Assembly (NCBI GenBank): GCA_963712465.1
Contig: CAVQHY010000007.1
Location: forward strand, 119,517 to 183,516
DNA length: 64,000 nt
Direction of reading: 5' to 3'
Origin: CAVQHY01 sp963712465
Lineage (GTDB): Bacteria; Actinomycetota; Thermoleophilia; Gaiellales; Gaiellaceae
Part shown: in pieces, positions 1 through 9,189 of the stretch
How the letters are laid out: every line of letters starts with the position of its first letter
Numbering within the stretch: the stretch's first letter is position 1
The notes under the pieces: generated by a model
What the model saw: only the letters and a program-made list of their open reading frames with translations
Database searches by the model: none
Told to the model about the DNA's origin: nothing
Made by a program: the position numbers and the translations under genes

Positions 1-276
1 CGTCCAGGTCTTCTCGAACCCGCTCGACGTCTGCGTCCAGAAACTGACGAGGATGATGGTGACGACGGGGGCGACGAGGAAGAACAGGAGCCAGAGCGTG
101 CCCGGAGCGGCCCAGGCCGCGGTCACCCACCCCCTGCGGCGATCGACGCCCGCCTCGCCGAGCGCTCCCTCCGGCAGCGGCGCAGGCTCCTTCTCGACGA
201 GCTCCTCGACCTCCTCGATCTCGGCGACGTCGAGACGCGGCATCGCCCGATCGTCAGGAGGCAAGGAGCTGGACAT
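1..276 (-). CDS. ABC transporter permease, N-terminus (partial)
   Basis: This is the first 92 codons of a membrane protein that runs off the left edge. After about 50 acidic residues (DVAEIEEVEELVEKEP) and a short basic stretch there is a hydrophobic helix (TLWLLFFLVAPVVTIILVSF, about residues 60-80). That is the layout of a PotB/PotH-type permease, whose first transmembrane segment follows a cytoplasmic N-tail. The ATG at 276 overlaps the end of the upstream ATPase gene by 23 bp. It belongs to the same operon as the ATPase and binding protein. The family is inferred from the helix and the neighbours, because the EAA loop lies outside the window. Confidence 0.75.
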   Translation of the reverse strand, partial: MSSSLPPDDRAMPRLDVAEIEEVEELVEKEPAPLPEGALGEAGVDRRRGWVTAAWAAPGTLWLLFFLVAPVVTIILVSFWTQTSSGFEKTWT

Positions 277-1417
277 CCTCCTCCTTCCAGGAGATCCGTA
301 CCGTCGTTCCCTCCTTGCCGCGGAAATCCGGATAGCGGTCGCCGGGGACCTTCGCGAGCATGCGCTCGCCGCCGACGGAGAGGTGGAGCTTCACGAGGTC
401 GCCGAGGTACTCGACGAAGACGATCTCGGCGGTCGCCTGGTTGACGCCGTCCCCGCCGCCACCCCCCTCCTCGACGCTCGTCGCGGCGGCGCGGATCGAC
501 GCGGTCGCAGGCGAGCCCGTGGGCCGCTCCGCCCCCTGCGCCCGGAGACGGACTCTGATCGTCCCGTCGTCGATCGTCAGCCGGTCGCCGTCGCTTGCCG
601 CGACCGTGCCCCGAACGAGGTTGTTGTCGCCCATGAACGCGGCGACGAGCTCCGTCGCGGGTCGGGTCGAGATCGTCAGCGGATCGCCGATCTGCTGGAT
701 GCGGCCGTCGTTCATCACGACGATCCGGTCGGCCATGGAGAGGGACTCCTCCTGGTTGTGCGTCACGTGGATGAACGTGATCCCGAGCTGACGCTGGAGG
801 TTGCGCAGCTCGACCCGCATGCGCAGTTGCAACAGCCGGTCGAGGTCGCCGAGCGGCTCGTCGAGCAGAAGCGCCTTCGGCTCGGTGACGAGCACGCGCG
901 CGAGCGCGACGCGCTGCTGCTGCCCGCCCGACAGCGCGCGGGGCTTTCGGTCCGCGAGCTGGGTGAGACCCACCATCTCGAGGGACTCGAACGCGCGCCG
1001 CCGGCGCTCTTCCTTCGAGACGCCGTGCATCTTCAGCCCGAACTCGACGTTGTCGACCACGCTCTTGTGCGGGAAGAGCGCGAAGTGCTGGAACACGGTC
1101 GTGGTCGGCCGCTTGTCGGGCGGGAGGCCGACGAGAGACTCCCCGTCCAGCAGGATCTCGCCGCTCGACGGCTCCTCGTGGCCCCCGATCATGCGCAGCG
1201 TCGTCGTCTTACCGCAGCCCGATGGGCCGAGGAGGACGACGTACTCCCCGTGCTCGATCGTCAGATTGATGTCGTCGACCGCGACGACGCCCCCGGCGAA
1301 CACCTTGGTCAGGTGGCGAAGCTCGAACCCCGCCCCGCCCGCGTGGGTGGAGGGGGCGGCGGCTGCCGCCCCCTCCATCTCAGTCGTGTCGTTTTGGTCG
1401 CCTGCCTGCTCCGCCAT
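254..1417 (-). CDS. potA: Spermidine/putrescine-type ABC transporter ATP-binding protein
   Basis: This is an ATPase of about 387 aa that would power import of the ligand bound by the lipoprotein encoded upstream. All ABC motifs are visible: Walker A GPSGCGKTT, a Q-loop in FQHFALF, signature LSGGQQQRVALAR, Walker B LLLDEPLGDLD and switch His in THNQEES. A TOBE-like C-terminal domain follows, interrupted by a Gly-rich linker (EEGGGGGDG). The ATG at 1417 is preferred to the in-frame start at 1447, which would lie inside the upstream gene. The chosen start is 5 bp after that gene's stop. The polyamine assignment rests on similarity to PotA and on the adjacent PotD-like protein; other organic solutes are possible. 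Confidence 0.88.
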   Translation of the reverse strand: MAEQAGDQNDTTEMEGAAAAAPSTHAGGAGFELRHLTKVFAGGVVAVDDINLTIEHGEYVVLLGPSGCGKTTTLRMIGGHEEPSSGEILLDGESLVGLPPDKRPTTTVFQHFALFPHKSVVDNVEFGLKMHGVSKEERRRRAFESLEMVGLTQLADRKPRALSGGQQQRVALARVLVTEPKALLLDEPLGDLDRLLQLRMRVELRNLQRQLGITFIHVTHNQEESLSMADRIVVMNDGRIQQIGDPLTISTRPATELVAAFMGDNNLVRGTVAASDGDRLTIDDGTIRVRLRAQGAERPTGSPATASIRAAATSVEEGGGGGDGVNQATAEIVFVEYLGDLVKLHLSVGGERMLAKVPGDRYPDFRGKEGTTVRISWKEEDVQLLAS

Positions 1418-1422
1418 GGGGC

Positions 1423-2937
1423 CTAAGCGGCCTGGAACTCGTTCCACTTGGCGACCATGTACTCCTCTTCCTGCGGGTGCGAGTTCCAGGTCAGGTAGTT
1501 GCAGGCGCGGTCGGTGAACGAGCCGCCGTCGCGGGTGGTACCGGCCTTGATGTCACCGGGCTGACCCGTGATGCCGGGGAGGTCCGTGGCGGCAGGCTTG
1601 CCCTCGATCCAAAAGTCCCACTCGTCGGGGGTGACGTACTGGCGGCTCGTCTCCTGGACGGCGTTGTAGTAGCCCTGGCGCATCATGATCGCGCCGGGGA
1701 CGCCGCCGAGCCACCAGTTGATGTAGTCGTATGCCGCCTGGAGCTTCGCCGGGTCCGTGAGGCTCTTCGAGATCGCCTGCCCGTCGGACCAGCCGCGGAA
1801 GCCCTCGGGCGGCGCGGCATACCGGACCGGGATGCCCTGGACGACCAGGAGCGCCACCGCGGGCGACCACATCGACTCGATCACGACCTCGCCGGAGGCC
1901 ATCAGCTGCACGGATTCGTCGAACGTCGTCCAGAACGCCCTGAACTGACCCTTCTTCTTGTAGTCGTTGAGGATCTTGAACAGGCCGTCCATCTCCTCCT
2001 TGGTCATGTTCCCGAGGTCGGCCACGTCGATCAGGCCGAGCGCCTCGGCGGCGGCGCCGAGATCCTGGAGCGAGATCGTCGGGTCCGCGAGCACGGCGAC
2101 GCGGCCCTTGTACGCCGGGTTGAGGAGCTCCGCCCAGGAGAGCTCGTTCGGCTCCTTGGCGATGACGTCCGTGTTGTACCCCATCGAGTCCATGTTGAAG
2201 TTCTGAGGCACGCCGGTGACCCATTGCGGCTCGTCGCCCGCGCCGGCGATCGGGCTCGCCGTGAGGTCGGACGGCCACTGCACGAGCATTCCCTCGTTCT
2301 CCGTCCGGGTGTTCGGGGACACCGTCCAGGTGCCGCTCGCGTCGGGATCGACGTACAGCTTGGTCACCGGAGCGTCGCCCTGGCCCACAACGCAGGTCGT
2401 GCTCGCGGGGTCGACCTTGCCGAGCTTGAAGAGCGGGTTGACCTGATCCCAGAGGGTGATCTTCGTGCGATCGATCGGCTGGAAGTTTCCCGAGGGCCAG
2501 AGCCGGTCGTACTGGTAGTGGTAACCGGAGAAGACGTCGAACGAGTCCGGCTTGGTCAGCGCGATCTGCTCCATCGTCACCGTGTCGGTGACCTGGAATT
2601 TGAGCGTGAAGCCGAGGTCCTTCTCGGCCGCCTCGGCGATCGGGTCGATCAGGTCGACGCCGAGACCCAGGACGTTGAGCGTGCCCGTGAACTTCTCCGC
2701 GGCCGGTGCGGCCTCGGACGTGGCCGGCTCGGACGTGGCCGGAGGAGCGGCCGGCGCCGGCGTCGCTGCTTCCTCGTCGCTGCCGCCGCCGCAGGCCGCG
2801 AAGAGGGAGCCGAGCCCGACCGCCGCAGCGAACCCGGCGCCTCCCTTGACGAGATCGCGACGGGTCAGGCCGCGCCTCTTCAGCTCGTGCTCGAGCTGCC
2901 TCTCGAGGTTGTCTCGATCTCCTTCACGTTCACTCAT
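1423..2937 (-). CDS. PotD-like substrate-binding lipoprotein with Tat signal
   Basis: A 504-aa extracellular solute-binding protein. The N-terminus has a twin-arginine motif (LTRRDLVKGG), a hydrophobic stretch and a lipobox-like FAAC, followed by a low-complexity Gly/Ala/Pro/Thr linker. This implies Tat export and lipid anchoring. The body resembles spermidine/putrescine-binding proteins (for example the SGYHYQYDRLWPSGNFQPID and YDYINWWLGGVPGA regions), although it is longer than PotD of E. coli (about 350 aa). It is the first gene of the operon, with an AAGGAGA ribosome-binding site upstream. The substrate itself cannot be read from the sequence. Confidence 0.85.
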   Translation of the reverse strand: MSEREGDRDNLERQLEHELKRRGLTRRDLVKGGAGFAAAVGLGSLFAACGGGSDEEAATPAPAAPPATSEPATSEAAPAAEKFTGTLNVLGLGVDLIDPIAEAAEKDLGFTLKFQVTDTVTMEQIALTKPDSFDVFSGYHYQYDRLWPSGNFQPIDRTKITLWDQVNPLFKLGKVDPASTTCVVGQGDAPVTKLYVDPDASGTWTVSPNTRTENEGMLVQWPSDLTASPIAGAGDEPQWVTGVPQNFNMDSMGYNTDVIAKEPNELSWAELLNPAYKGRVAVLADPTISLQDLGAAAEALGLIDVADLGNMTKEEMDGLFKILNDYKKKGQFRAFWTTFDESVQLMASGEVVIESMWSPAVALLVVQGIPVRYAAPPEGFRGWSDGQAISKSLTDPAKLQAAYDYINWWLGGVPGAIMMRQGYYNAVQETSRQYVTPDEWDFWIEGKPAATDLPGITGQPGDIKAGTTRDGGSFTDRACNYLTWNSHPQEEEYMVAKWNEFQAA

Positions 2938-3205
2938 ACCGTCAGTCTCCTTTCTCCTCGCCGGCCGGAACGCTCTGGGGCGCGAATCGACACGGCGCTG
3001 CTCGGCGGAGACGCGTCGCGTCGGTGTGACAGGAACTCCTGTACGAGATCAGCCCCTTGTATACGGCCTCGGGCACCCGTTCGTCAATGGCGGTCCAGCT
3101 CGTCATGTCTGACTTTCGGGCGCGCGAGGGCGCCTGGTGCCTCCTCCACGTAGGCTCGTTACCCCGATAGGACGTCCGCGGAGGCCGTCGGTTTGTGCGT
3201 CCGGG

Positions 3206-4081
3206 TTATGTCGCAGCCGCCTCGCTTGCCGCGCGCGCTCGGGCCGCTACAGCACGGTGGCGGGTGAAGAACTCGATCACGACGCGGTTGTGCTCTTCGC
3301 TCGAATCGAAGATCGTCGAGTGGTTCCCGCCGCGGACGACGTGCTTCTCGGCGCCCCGGATGCCTTCGACGATCGCCTGCTGCCCTGCGCCGGCGGGCCC
3401 CTGGTCCCAGGGCGTCATCAGGTCCTCGTCGCCGCCGATGACGAGCGCGGGCGAGCTGATGCGCGGGAGCCACTCGCGCAGATCCATGTCGCACATCGCC
3501 CGGCAGGCGGCGGTGAAGACCTCGAGCCGGTTCGAGTCGCGCAGGATCGTCTGGATGTGCGTCGCGAGCGCCTCGGCATCCTCTTGCTCGAGAAACCGCT
3601 TCGAGAGCGCCTGCCAGGTGATCAGCTCGGCCAGGATCCGGCTGCCTGGACCGTCGGGGTCGAGCGTGGCGATGTCGATCCAGTTCTTGAAGATGAGCCG
3701 GCCCGCGACGCCGAGCTTCGCAGCGGCGCAGTTGATCACGACGGAGGTGGTGCGGTGCGGGTACTTGCCGGCGAAGACGATCGCGATCATCCCGCCCATC
3801 GAGGTCCCGTGGACGTGCGCGCGCTCGATCCCGAGCGCGTCCATCAGCCCAGCGAGGTCGTCTGCCCAGACCTCCATGTCGTAGTGCTGGATCGGCCGGT
3901 CCGATGCCCCGTAGCCGCGCATGTCGTAGTCGACCACGCGGAAGTGCTTCGAGAGCTCGGGGGTGGCCGGGTCGAAGTTGTAGTGCCCGAACCCGGCGCC
4001 GTGGACCTGGACGACCGGCTCGCCCTCGCCGGTGACCCGGTACCAGAGGTTGACCCCGTTGACCTCGATCGTCCCGTCCAT
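3206..4081 (-). CDS. Alpha/beta hydrolase
   Basis: A 291-aa alpha/beta-hydrolase-fold protein. It shows an oxyanion HGAG segment near residue 27, a nucleophile elbow GTSMGG, an acidic residue in VIGGDEDLMTP and a late catalytic His in GGNHSTIF. These give a complete Ser-Asp-His triad. It opens with VNGVNLWYRVTGEG, the usual N-terminus of lactonase/haloperoxidase-like members. It is divergent from the MetE-like gene, with 49 bp between start codons. The substrate is not predictable; esters or lactones are typical of the family. Confidence 0.85.
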   Translation of the reverse strand: MDGTIEVNGVNLWYRVTGEGEPVVQVHGAGFGHYNFDPATPELSKHFRVVDYDMRGYGASDRPIQHYDMEVWADDLAGLMDALGIERAHVHGTSMGGMIAIVFAGKYPHRTTSVVINCAAAKLGVAGRLIFKNWIDIATLDPDGPGSRILAELITWQALSKRFLEQEDAEALATHIQTILRDSNRLEVFTAACRAMCDMDLREWLPRISSPALVIGGDEDLMTPWDQGPAGAGQQAIVEGIRGAEKHVVRGGNHSTIFDSSEEHNRVVIEFFTRHRAVAARARAASEAAAT

Positions 4082-4130
4082 CGATCCTCCCGGCTTGCGC
4101 AGGTCTCGTCCGAGGCGCGATTATCGCACG

Positions 4131-5264
4131 ATGTCAGACACTCGCCGCCCCGCCCGGGCGGAGGTCGTCGGCAGCCTGCTCCGGCCACCCCGGCTCCGCG
4201 CGGCGGTCGACGAGCTCTACGGGCCGGGCCACAGCGCGCTGCTCGCCGACGAGCGTGCCAAGGACCGCTCTCGCCTCGAGGCGCTGGAAGACGAGGCGAT
4301 TCGCGAGGTGGTGAGGCGACAGGAGGAGGTCGGGCTCGATGTCGTCACCGACGGAGAGTTTCGCCGCTGGATGTTCCTCAACTCGTTCTACGACGCGGTC
4401 GAGGGATTCGACACCGCCAAGACCGTGACCTTCACCGGCCGGGGCGGCGATGCTGTCGAGCTGCACGTCCACCGCGTCACGGAGCGGCTGCGACAGGTCG
4501 ACTCTCCCGCCGCCCGTGAGGCGGCGTTCATGATCTCGGCGACCGAGCGGCCGTTCAAGGTGACCTTCCCCGCCGCGTCGATCTTCGCCCATCCGTTCTC
4601 GTTCGACGCGGCCGAGCCGGGCGGCTACGGGAGTCTCGACGAGCTAGTGGTGCACATGATCGAGATCGAGCGAGGGCTCATCTCCGACGCGATCGGCACG
4701 GGGTGCCGCTACGTGCAGCTCGACTTTCCGCTCTACCCGTACCTCGTCGACCCGAGCTGGATTGCACGATTCGAGTCCGCGGGGCACGATCTCACCGACC
4801 TGGTCGAGCGATCGCTCGCCGCCGATCGCACGGTTCTCGAGGGCCTGCCGCCGAAGGTCACGTCCGGGCTCCACGTGTGCCGGGGCAACTACCGCTCAAG
4901 CTGGATGTGCGAGGGCTCGCTCGAGCCGGTCGCCGAGGCGATGTTCTCGCTCCCGTACGACGTGTTCCTCGTCGAGTGGGACGACATCGGGCGCGACGGC
5001 GGCTTCGAGGCGCTCCGGCTCGTCCCCCGACCCGGCCCGATCGTCGTCATGGGAATCGTCTCGTCGAAGACCCGCGAGCTCGAGCGCGAGGACGACCTCG
5101 TTCGCCGGCTGGAAGAGGCCGCCGCATACCTGCCGCTCGATCAGCTCGCGATCTCGCCGCAGTGTGGCTTCGCCTCGGTGGTCGAAGGCAACGACATCGA
5201 CGAGGACGCCCAGTGGCGCAAGCTCGAGCTCGTCGCCCGCGTGGCCGACCGCGTCTGGTCGTAA
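4131..5264 (+). CDS. MetE C-terminal-like (cobalamin-independent methionine synthase family) protein
   Basis: A 377-aa single-domain member of the UROD/MetE-like superfamily, matching the C-terminal catalytic half of MetE. It opens with VGSLLRPPRLR. The zinc-ligand pattern can be followed: His and Cys in GLHVCRGN, Glu in VEWDD and Cys in ISPQCGF. The MetE N-terminal half is absent, as in stand-alone archaeal-type MetE and in the enzymes that act on other methyl or thiol donors. The ATG at 4131 is chosen because the longer ORF would overlap the divergent hydrolase gene. The substrate is uncertain: it may make methionine or work in thiol or sulfonate catabolism. Confidence 0.75.
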   Translation: MSDTRRPARAEVVGSLLRPPRLRAAVDELYGPGHSALLADERAKDRSRLEALEDEAIREVVRRQEEVGLDVVTDGEFRRWMFLNSFYDAVEGFDTAKTVTFTGRGGDAVELHVHRVTERLRQVDSPAAREAAFMISATERPFKVTFPAASIFAHPFSFDAAEPGGYGSLDELVVHMIEIERGLISDAIGTGCRYVQLDFPLYPYLVDPSWIARFESAGHDLTDLVERSLAADRTVLEGLPPKVTSGLHVCRGNYRSSWMCEGSLEPVAEAMFSLPYDVFLVEWDDIGRDGGFEALRLVPRPGPIVVMGIVSSKTRELEREDDLVRRLEEAAAYLPLDQLAISPQCGFASVVEGNDIDEDAQWRKLELVARVADRVWS

Positions 5265-5336
5265 CCGTCCCATCGCGCCCTCCAGCTCGGTGACGATCGT
5301 GCACGACCGCACGCCTCCTGGCCCAACGAGACACGC

Positions 5337-5403
5337 CCGGGTCTGACCCCTGACATGACGAACCCTGACATAGCCACCGTGGACATGCCGGGGTCAGACC
5401 CGG
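5337..5403. repeat. Inverted repeat, gtctgaccc type
   Basis: A perfect 14-bp inverted repeat: ccgggtctgacccc at 5337-5350 and ggggtcagacccgg at 5390-5403. The 39-bp centre holds three gacat units about 15 bp apart. It sits between the convergent metE-like and HerA-like genes. It could be a bidirectional terminator or a REP-like dispersed palindrome. No T-tract follows on either strand, which favours the repeat interpretation. Confidence 0.6.
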
Positions 5404-5459
5404 TTCGTGACGCTCGCCCACGGGCGCCCGGTTCGCCGCACCGCGGCCGACTGATCGGG

Positions 5460-6983
5460 CTAGCGGGCCCGCTTCAGGAGATCGAAGATGCCGCGGACGA
5501 TCTCCTTCTGCACCGTTGGCGACCCGAGCATGTCGGCGAGCGGGTCTGCCGGCGGCGGCGTGCTCTTGCGCCTCGACCGTCGCTTCGGCGTCTGGTGCGG
5601 CGCGGGGGGAAGCCCGTCCTCCGGGGTTGACGAGGTCGCCGGCGCCTCGAGGCGGGCGGCCAGCAGCTCCTTGGCGCTCTGCGGGTCGAGCCGAGTTCCG
5701 TACTTCGCAAACAGCGGCGAGGCAGTCGCGACGACGTCGACGTCGTCGGCGGGGCCCATCCGCGACGCGGGCGCGCGCAGGCGCGTGTGGACGACCGGGG
5801 TGGGCACGCCGTGCTCGTCGAGGATCGTCACGGCCGCCTCGCCGGTGCCGAGCGAGGTCAGGAGCTGATCGAGGTCGTAGAGCTCTGACCTCGGGTAGGT
5901 TCCGACGGTCGCCCTGAGCGCCTTCGCGTCGTCGGGCGTGAAGGCCCTGAGCGCGTGCTGAATGCGGTTGCCGAGCTGGGCGAGAACGTCCTTATGGACA
6001 TCCTTGGGCTGCTGGGTGACGAAGAACACCCCTACCCCCTTGGAGCGGATCATGCGCACGGTCTGCGCGACCGACTCGACGAAGGCCTTGCTCGCACCCG
6101 TGAAGAGCAGGTGCGCCTCGTCGAAGAAGAAGACCAGCTTCGGCCTCTCGAGGTCGCCGACCTCGGGCAGGTCCTCGAACAGCTCGGCGAGCATCCACAT
6201 CAGCGCGGTCGAGAAGAGCGCAGGCCGATCCTGAACGGCGGCGAGCTCGAGACACGAAACCACGCCGCGGCCGTCGAGGGAGGTACGAAGCAGATCGTCG
6301 AGGACGAGCTCGGGCTCGCCGAAGAACTCCGACCCGCCTCCGTCCTCGAGCGCGACGAGCGCGCGGAGGAGAACGCCGACGGTGGCCGGGGAGACGCCGC
6401 CGATCCCCTTCAGGTCCGCCTTGCCGGCGTCCGAGTCGAAGTAGGTGAGCAGCGCACGGAGATCCGACAGGTCGACAAGCGGAAGCCCTTTGTCGTCGGC
6501 GAAGCGAAAGACCAGCTGCAGGCTCTGCTCCTGCGTCTGGTTCGCGTCGAGGATCTTCGCGAGCAGAAGCGGGCCGAAGTCCGAGACGGTCGCGCGGACG
6601 GGGACGCCCGGGCCGATCCCGCCGAGAGACAGGAACTCGACCGGCGAGCCCGCGGGTGTGAACGCCAGCCCGAGCTCGTCCATGCGCTTCGCTGCGGGCC
6701 CGTCGGTGCCACCCGGCTGCGAGATGCCCGACAGATCTCCCTTGTAGTCGGCCGCGAAGACCGGCACGCCGGCCGCCGACAGCTGCTCCGCGAGCAGCTG
6801 CAGCGTGATCGTCTTGCCGGTGCCGGTAGCGCCGGCGATCAGGCCGTGGCGGTTCATCATCCCGAGCGGGATCTGCACGACGGCGTCCGCGGCTGTCTCG
6901 CCGTCGAGCACTCCCCGGCCGAGCTCGATCGCGGGCCCGTCGGCCGCGTACGCCTTCGCGATCGTGTCCGAGAACTCGCTCAC
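5460..6983 (-). CDS. HerA-like (DUF853-type) P-loop ATPase
   Basis: A 507-aa protein with a Walker A motif GATGTGKTITLQLL near residue 50 and a Walker B-like LVFFFDEAHLLF. Sensor regions FVTQQPKDV and LGNRIQHALRAFTP are typical of HerA/FtsK-family translocases in the DUF853 group. The C-terminus is a basic, Pro-rich linker (QTPKRRSRRK) followed by a short helix. No nuclease partner (NurA) is adjacent, so a role in DNA repair or conjugation-like pumping is only inferred from the family. It stands alone on the minus strand, 16 bp beyond leuD. Confidence 0.8.
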   Translation of the reverse strand: MSEFSDTIAKAYAADGPAIELGRGVLDGETAADAVVQIPLGMMNRHGLIAGATGTGKTITLQLLAEQLSAAGVPVFAADYKGDLSGISQPGGTDGPAAKRMDELGLAFTPAGSPVEFLSLGGIGPGVPVRATVSDFGPLLLAKILDANQTQEQSLQLVFRFADDKGLPLVDLSDLRALLTYFDSDAGKADLKGIGGVSPATVGVLLRALVALEDGGGSEFFGEPELVLDDLLRTSLDGRGVVSCLELAAVQDRPALFSTALMWMLAELFEDLPEVGDLERPKLVFFFDEAHLLFTGASKAFVESVAQTVRMIRSKGVGVFFVTQQPKDVHKDVLAQLGNRIQHALRAFTPDDAKALRATVGTYPRSELYDLDQLLTSLGTGEAAVTILDEHGVPTPVVHTRLRAPASRMGPADDVDVVATASPLFAKYGTRLDPQSAKELLAARLEAPATSSTPEDGLPPAPHQTPKRRSRRKSTPPPADPLADMLGSPTVQKEIVRGIFDLLKRAR

Positions 6984-6999
6984 CGGCTGGGCGGCGAGT

Positions 7000-7614
7000 C
7001 TACGGGATCGCCGTCGTTACCACCCGGGCCGCGTGCGCCGCCTCGTAGGCGGCGATCTCGCTCTCGTGCTCGAGCGTCAGGCCGATCTCGTCGAGGCCGT
7101 TCAGCAACCGGTGCCGGGTCATCTCGTCGAAGGCGAACGGGACGGTGCGCCCATCCGGAGCGGTGATCGTGCCGGCCTCGAGGTCGACGGAGATCTCCGA
7201 GCCCGTGTCCATGTTCACCGACTCCATCAGCCGCTTGACCTCGTCGGCCTCGAGCACAATCGGGACGAGCCCGATCTTGGTGCAGTTGGTGTAGAAGATG
7301 TCGCCGAACGACGGCGCGACGACGACCTCGAAGCCGTAGTCGGCGAGCGCCCACGGCGCGTGCTCGCGCGAGGAGCCACAGCCGAAGTTCCGGCCGGCGA
7401 GCAGCACCTTCGCGCCGGCGAAGGCAGGATCGCTCAGCTCGAAGTCGGGCCGCGGCTCGCCGTTTTGATCGAAGCGCCAGTCGTGAAACAGGAACTCGCC
7501 GAAGCCCGTCCGCTCGATCCGCTTCAGGAACTGCTGCGGAACGATCTGGTCGGTATCGACGTCGGCACGGTCGAGGACGGCGACCTTCCCGGTGACCCGG
7601 CGAAAAGGCTTCAC
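7000..7614 (-). CDS. leuD: 3-isopropylmalate dehydratase small subunit
   Basis: A 204-aa swivel-domain subunit that pairs with LeuC to isomerise 2-isopropylmalate to 3-isopropylmalate in leucine synthesis. Hallmarks are DVDTDQIVPQQFLKR, LLAGRNFGCGSSREHAPWAL and PSFGDIFYTNCTKIGLVPI. The GTG start at 7614 overlaps the leuC stop in a GTGA arrangement, which argues for translational coupling. A much longer frame through this region is only the antisense or shifted shadow of leuC. Confidence 0.95.
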   Translation of the reverse strand: MKPFRRVTGKVAVLDRADVDTDQIVPQQFLKRIERTGFGEFLFHDWRFDQNGEPRPDFELSDPAFAGAKVLLAGRNFGCGSSREHAPWALADYGFEVVVAPSFGDIFYTNCTKIGLVPIVLEADEVKRLMESVNMDTGSEISVDLEAGTITAPDGRTVPFAFDEMTRHRLLNGLDEIGLTLEHESEIAAYEAAHAARVVTTAIP

Positions 7615-9083
7615 GTGGCTCCCACAACCCCACCCCCGCCCTCGATAGTCCCGCCCAGGCCCGCCCGGGCGCCCCACGTAACACCGGCAAGCTCGAGCTC
7701 CCGGACGTCGACGAAATGGCCCTCGATCGCCGCGGCGGCGGCCATCGCCGGGCTGACGAGATGCGTCCGGCCGCCGCGACCTTGTCGGCCCTCGAAGTTC
7801 CGGTTCGACGTAGACGCGCAGCGCTCGCCCGGGCCCAGGACGTCTGGGTTCATTCCGATGCACATCGAGCACCCCGCTTCCCGCCACTCGAACCCTGCGT
7901 CGCGAAAGACGCGGTCGAGACCCTCCTCCTCGGCCGCGCGCTTTACCTGGGCCGAGCCGGGGACGACGAGCGCCCGCACCCGTGGGCTGACGGTCCGGCC
8001 GGCGACGACGGCAGCCGCGGCACGCAGGTCCTCGATCCGCGAGTTCGTGCACGAGCCGATGAACACGCGGTCGACGGCGATGTCCTCGATCGCCGTCCCC
8101 GCACGGAGGGCCATGTACTCGAGCGCCCGCTCGACGGCGGCGCGCTCGTCGGGGTCGGCGTAGTCGTCGGGGGACGGGACGCGCCCGTCGACCGGCGCGA
8201 CCATCCCCGGGTTCGTCCCCCAGGTGACCTGAGGTCGCAGCTCGTCGACGTCGATCTCGACGACCGAGTCGAACTCGGCGCCGTCGTCGGTCGCCAGCGA
8301 CCGCCAGCGCTCGACCGCCTCGTCCCACGCGGCACCTTTCGGCACGGCGGGACGCCCCTCGAGGTAGGCGAACGTCGTGTCGTCCGGACCGACCATCCCC
8401 GCCCGAGCGCCCGCCTCGATCGACATGTTGCAGATCGTCATCCGGCCCTCCATCGACAGGGCGCGGATCACCGGTCCCGCGTACTCGAGCACGTGGCCGG
8501 CACCGCCCGAGACGCCAAGCCGGCCGATCGTCCCGAGAATGACGTCCTTGGGCGTCAGGCCGAGGCGCAGCTCGCCCCGGATGTCCACGAGCAGCGTCCG
8601 CGGGCGTCGCTGCGGCAGCGTCTGCGTCGCGAACACGTGCTCGAGCTCGGAGGTGCCGATCCCGAACGCGAGCGCGCCGAAGGCGCCGTGCGTGGACGTG
8701 TGGCTGTCGCCGCACACGATCGTCATCCCGGGCTGCGTCAGACCGAGCTCCGGTCCGATCACGTGGACGATCCCCTCGCGGCCCGACCCCGTCGCGTAGA
8801 TCGGAACCCCGTACTCGGCGCAGTTGCGCTCGAGCGCTTCGAGCTGGGCCCGGGCGAGCGGGTCGCCGACCGGGCCGCCGTCGGTCGGAACGTTGTGATC
8901 CATCGTCGCGATCGTCCGGTCGGGTCGCCGCACGCCGCGGCCGGCCAGCCGCAGGCCGTCGAACGCCTGCGGCGAGGTCACCTCGTGGATCAGGTGGAGG
9001 TCGACGTAGAGGATCGCGGGCTCGCCCGGCTGCTCGTGGACGACGTGATCGTCCCAGACTTTCGCGAACAGGGTCTGCGGCAT
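7611..9083 (-). CDS. leuC: 3-isopropylmalate dehydratase large subunit
   Basis: A 490-aa aconitase-family subunit. Fe-S ligand cysteines are visible in GSCTNSRI and in CSMCIGMNPD; substrate-binding segments include CGDSHTSTHGAFGAL and EVTSPQAFDGL. It starts with MPQTLFAKVWDDH, the normal family N-terminus. It forms a two-gene leuCD operon and is divergent from the GYD-domain gene, with about 106 bp between them. leuA and a canonical leuB are not in the window. Confidence 0.95.
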   Translation of the reverse strand: MPQTLFAKVWDDHVVHEQPGEPAILYVDLHLIHEVTSPQAFDGLRLAGRGVRRPDRTIATMDHNVPTDGGPVGDPLARAQLEALERNCAEYGVPIYATGSGREGIVHVIGPELGLTQPGMTIVCGDSHTSTHGAFGALAFGIGTSELEHVFATQTLPQRRPRTLLVDIRGELRLGLTPKDVILGTIGRLGVSGGAGHVLEYAGPVIRALSMEGRMTICNMSIEAGARAGMVGPDDTTFAYLEGRPAVPKGAAWDEAVERWRSLATDDGAEFDSVVEIDVDELRPQVTWGTNPGMVAPVDGRVPSPDDYADPDERAAVERALEYMALRAGTAIEDIAVDRVFIGSCTNSRIEDLRAAAAVVAGRTVSPRVRALVVPGSAQVKRAAEEEGLDRVFRDAGFEWREAGCSMCIGMNPDVLGPGERCASTSNRNFEGRQGRGGRTHLVSPAMAAAAAIEGHFVDVRELELAGVTWGARAGLGGTIEGGGGVVGAT

Positions 9084-9189
9084 CTGGTAGCGGTTATACC
9101 ACCCGGCCGACGGCCCAGCTCAGACCCGGGCGATCCATGCAAGAGTTCTGGCCGACGGGGTCGGCTCGAGTCGAAAGGCGGTGACCTGA

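Noticed and set aside
7614..8715. A long minus-strand frame joined in phase to leuD, giving a 571-residue product
   Set aside because: The extra N-terminal part is Arg/Gly-rich and is a shifted shadow of leuC. leuD itself starts at the GTG overlapping the leuC stop.
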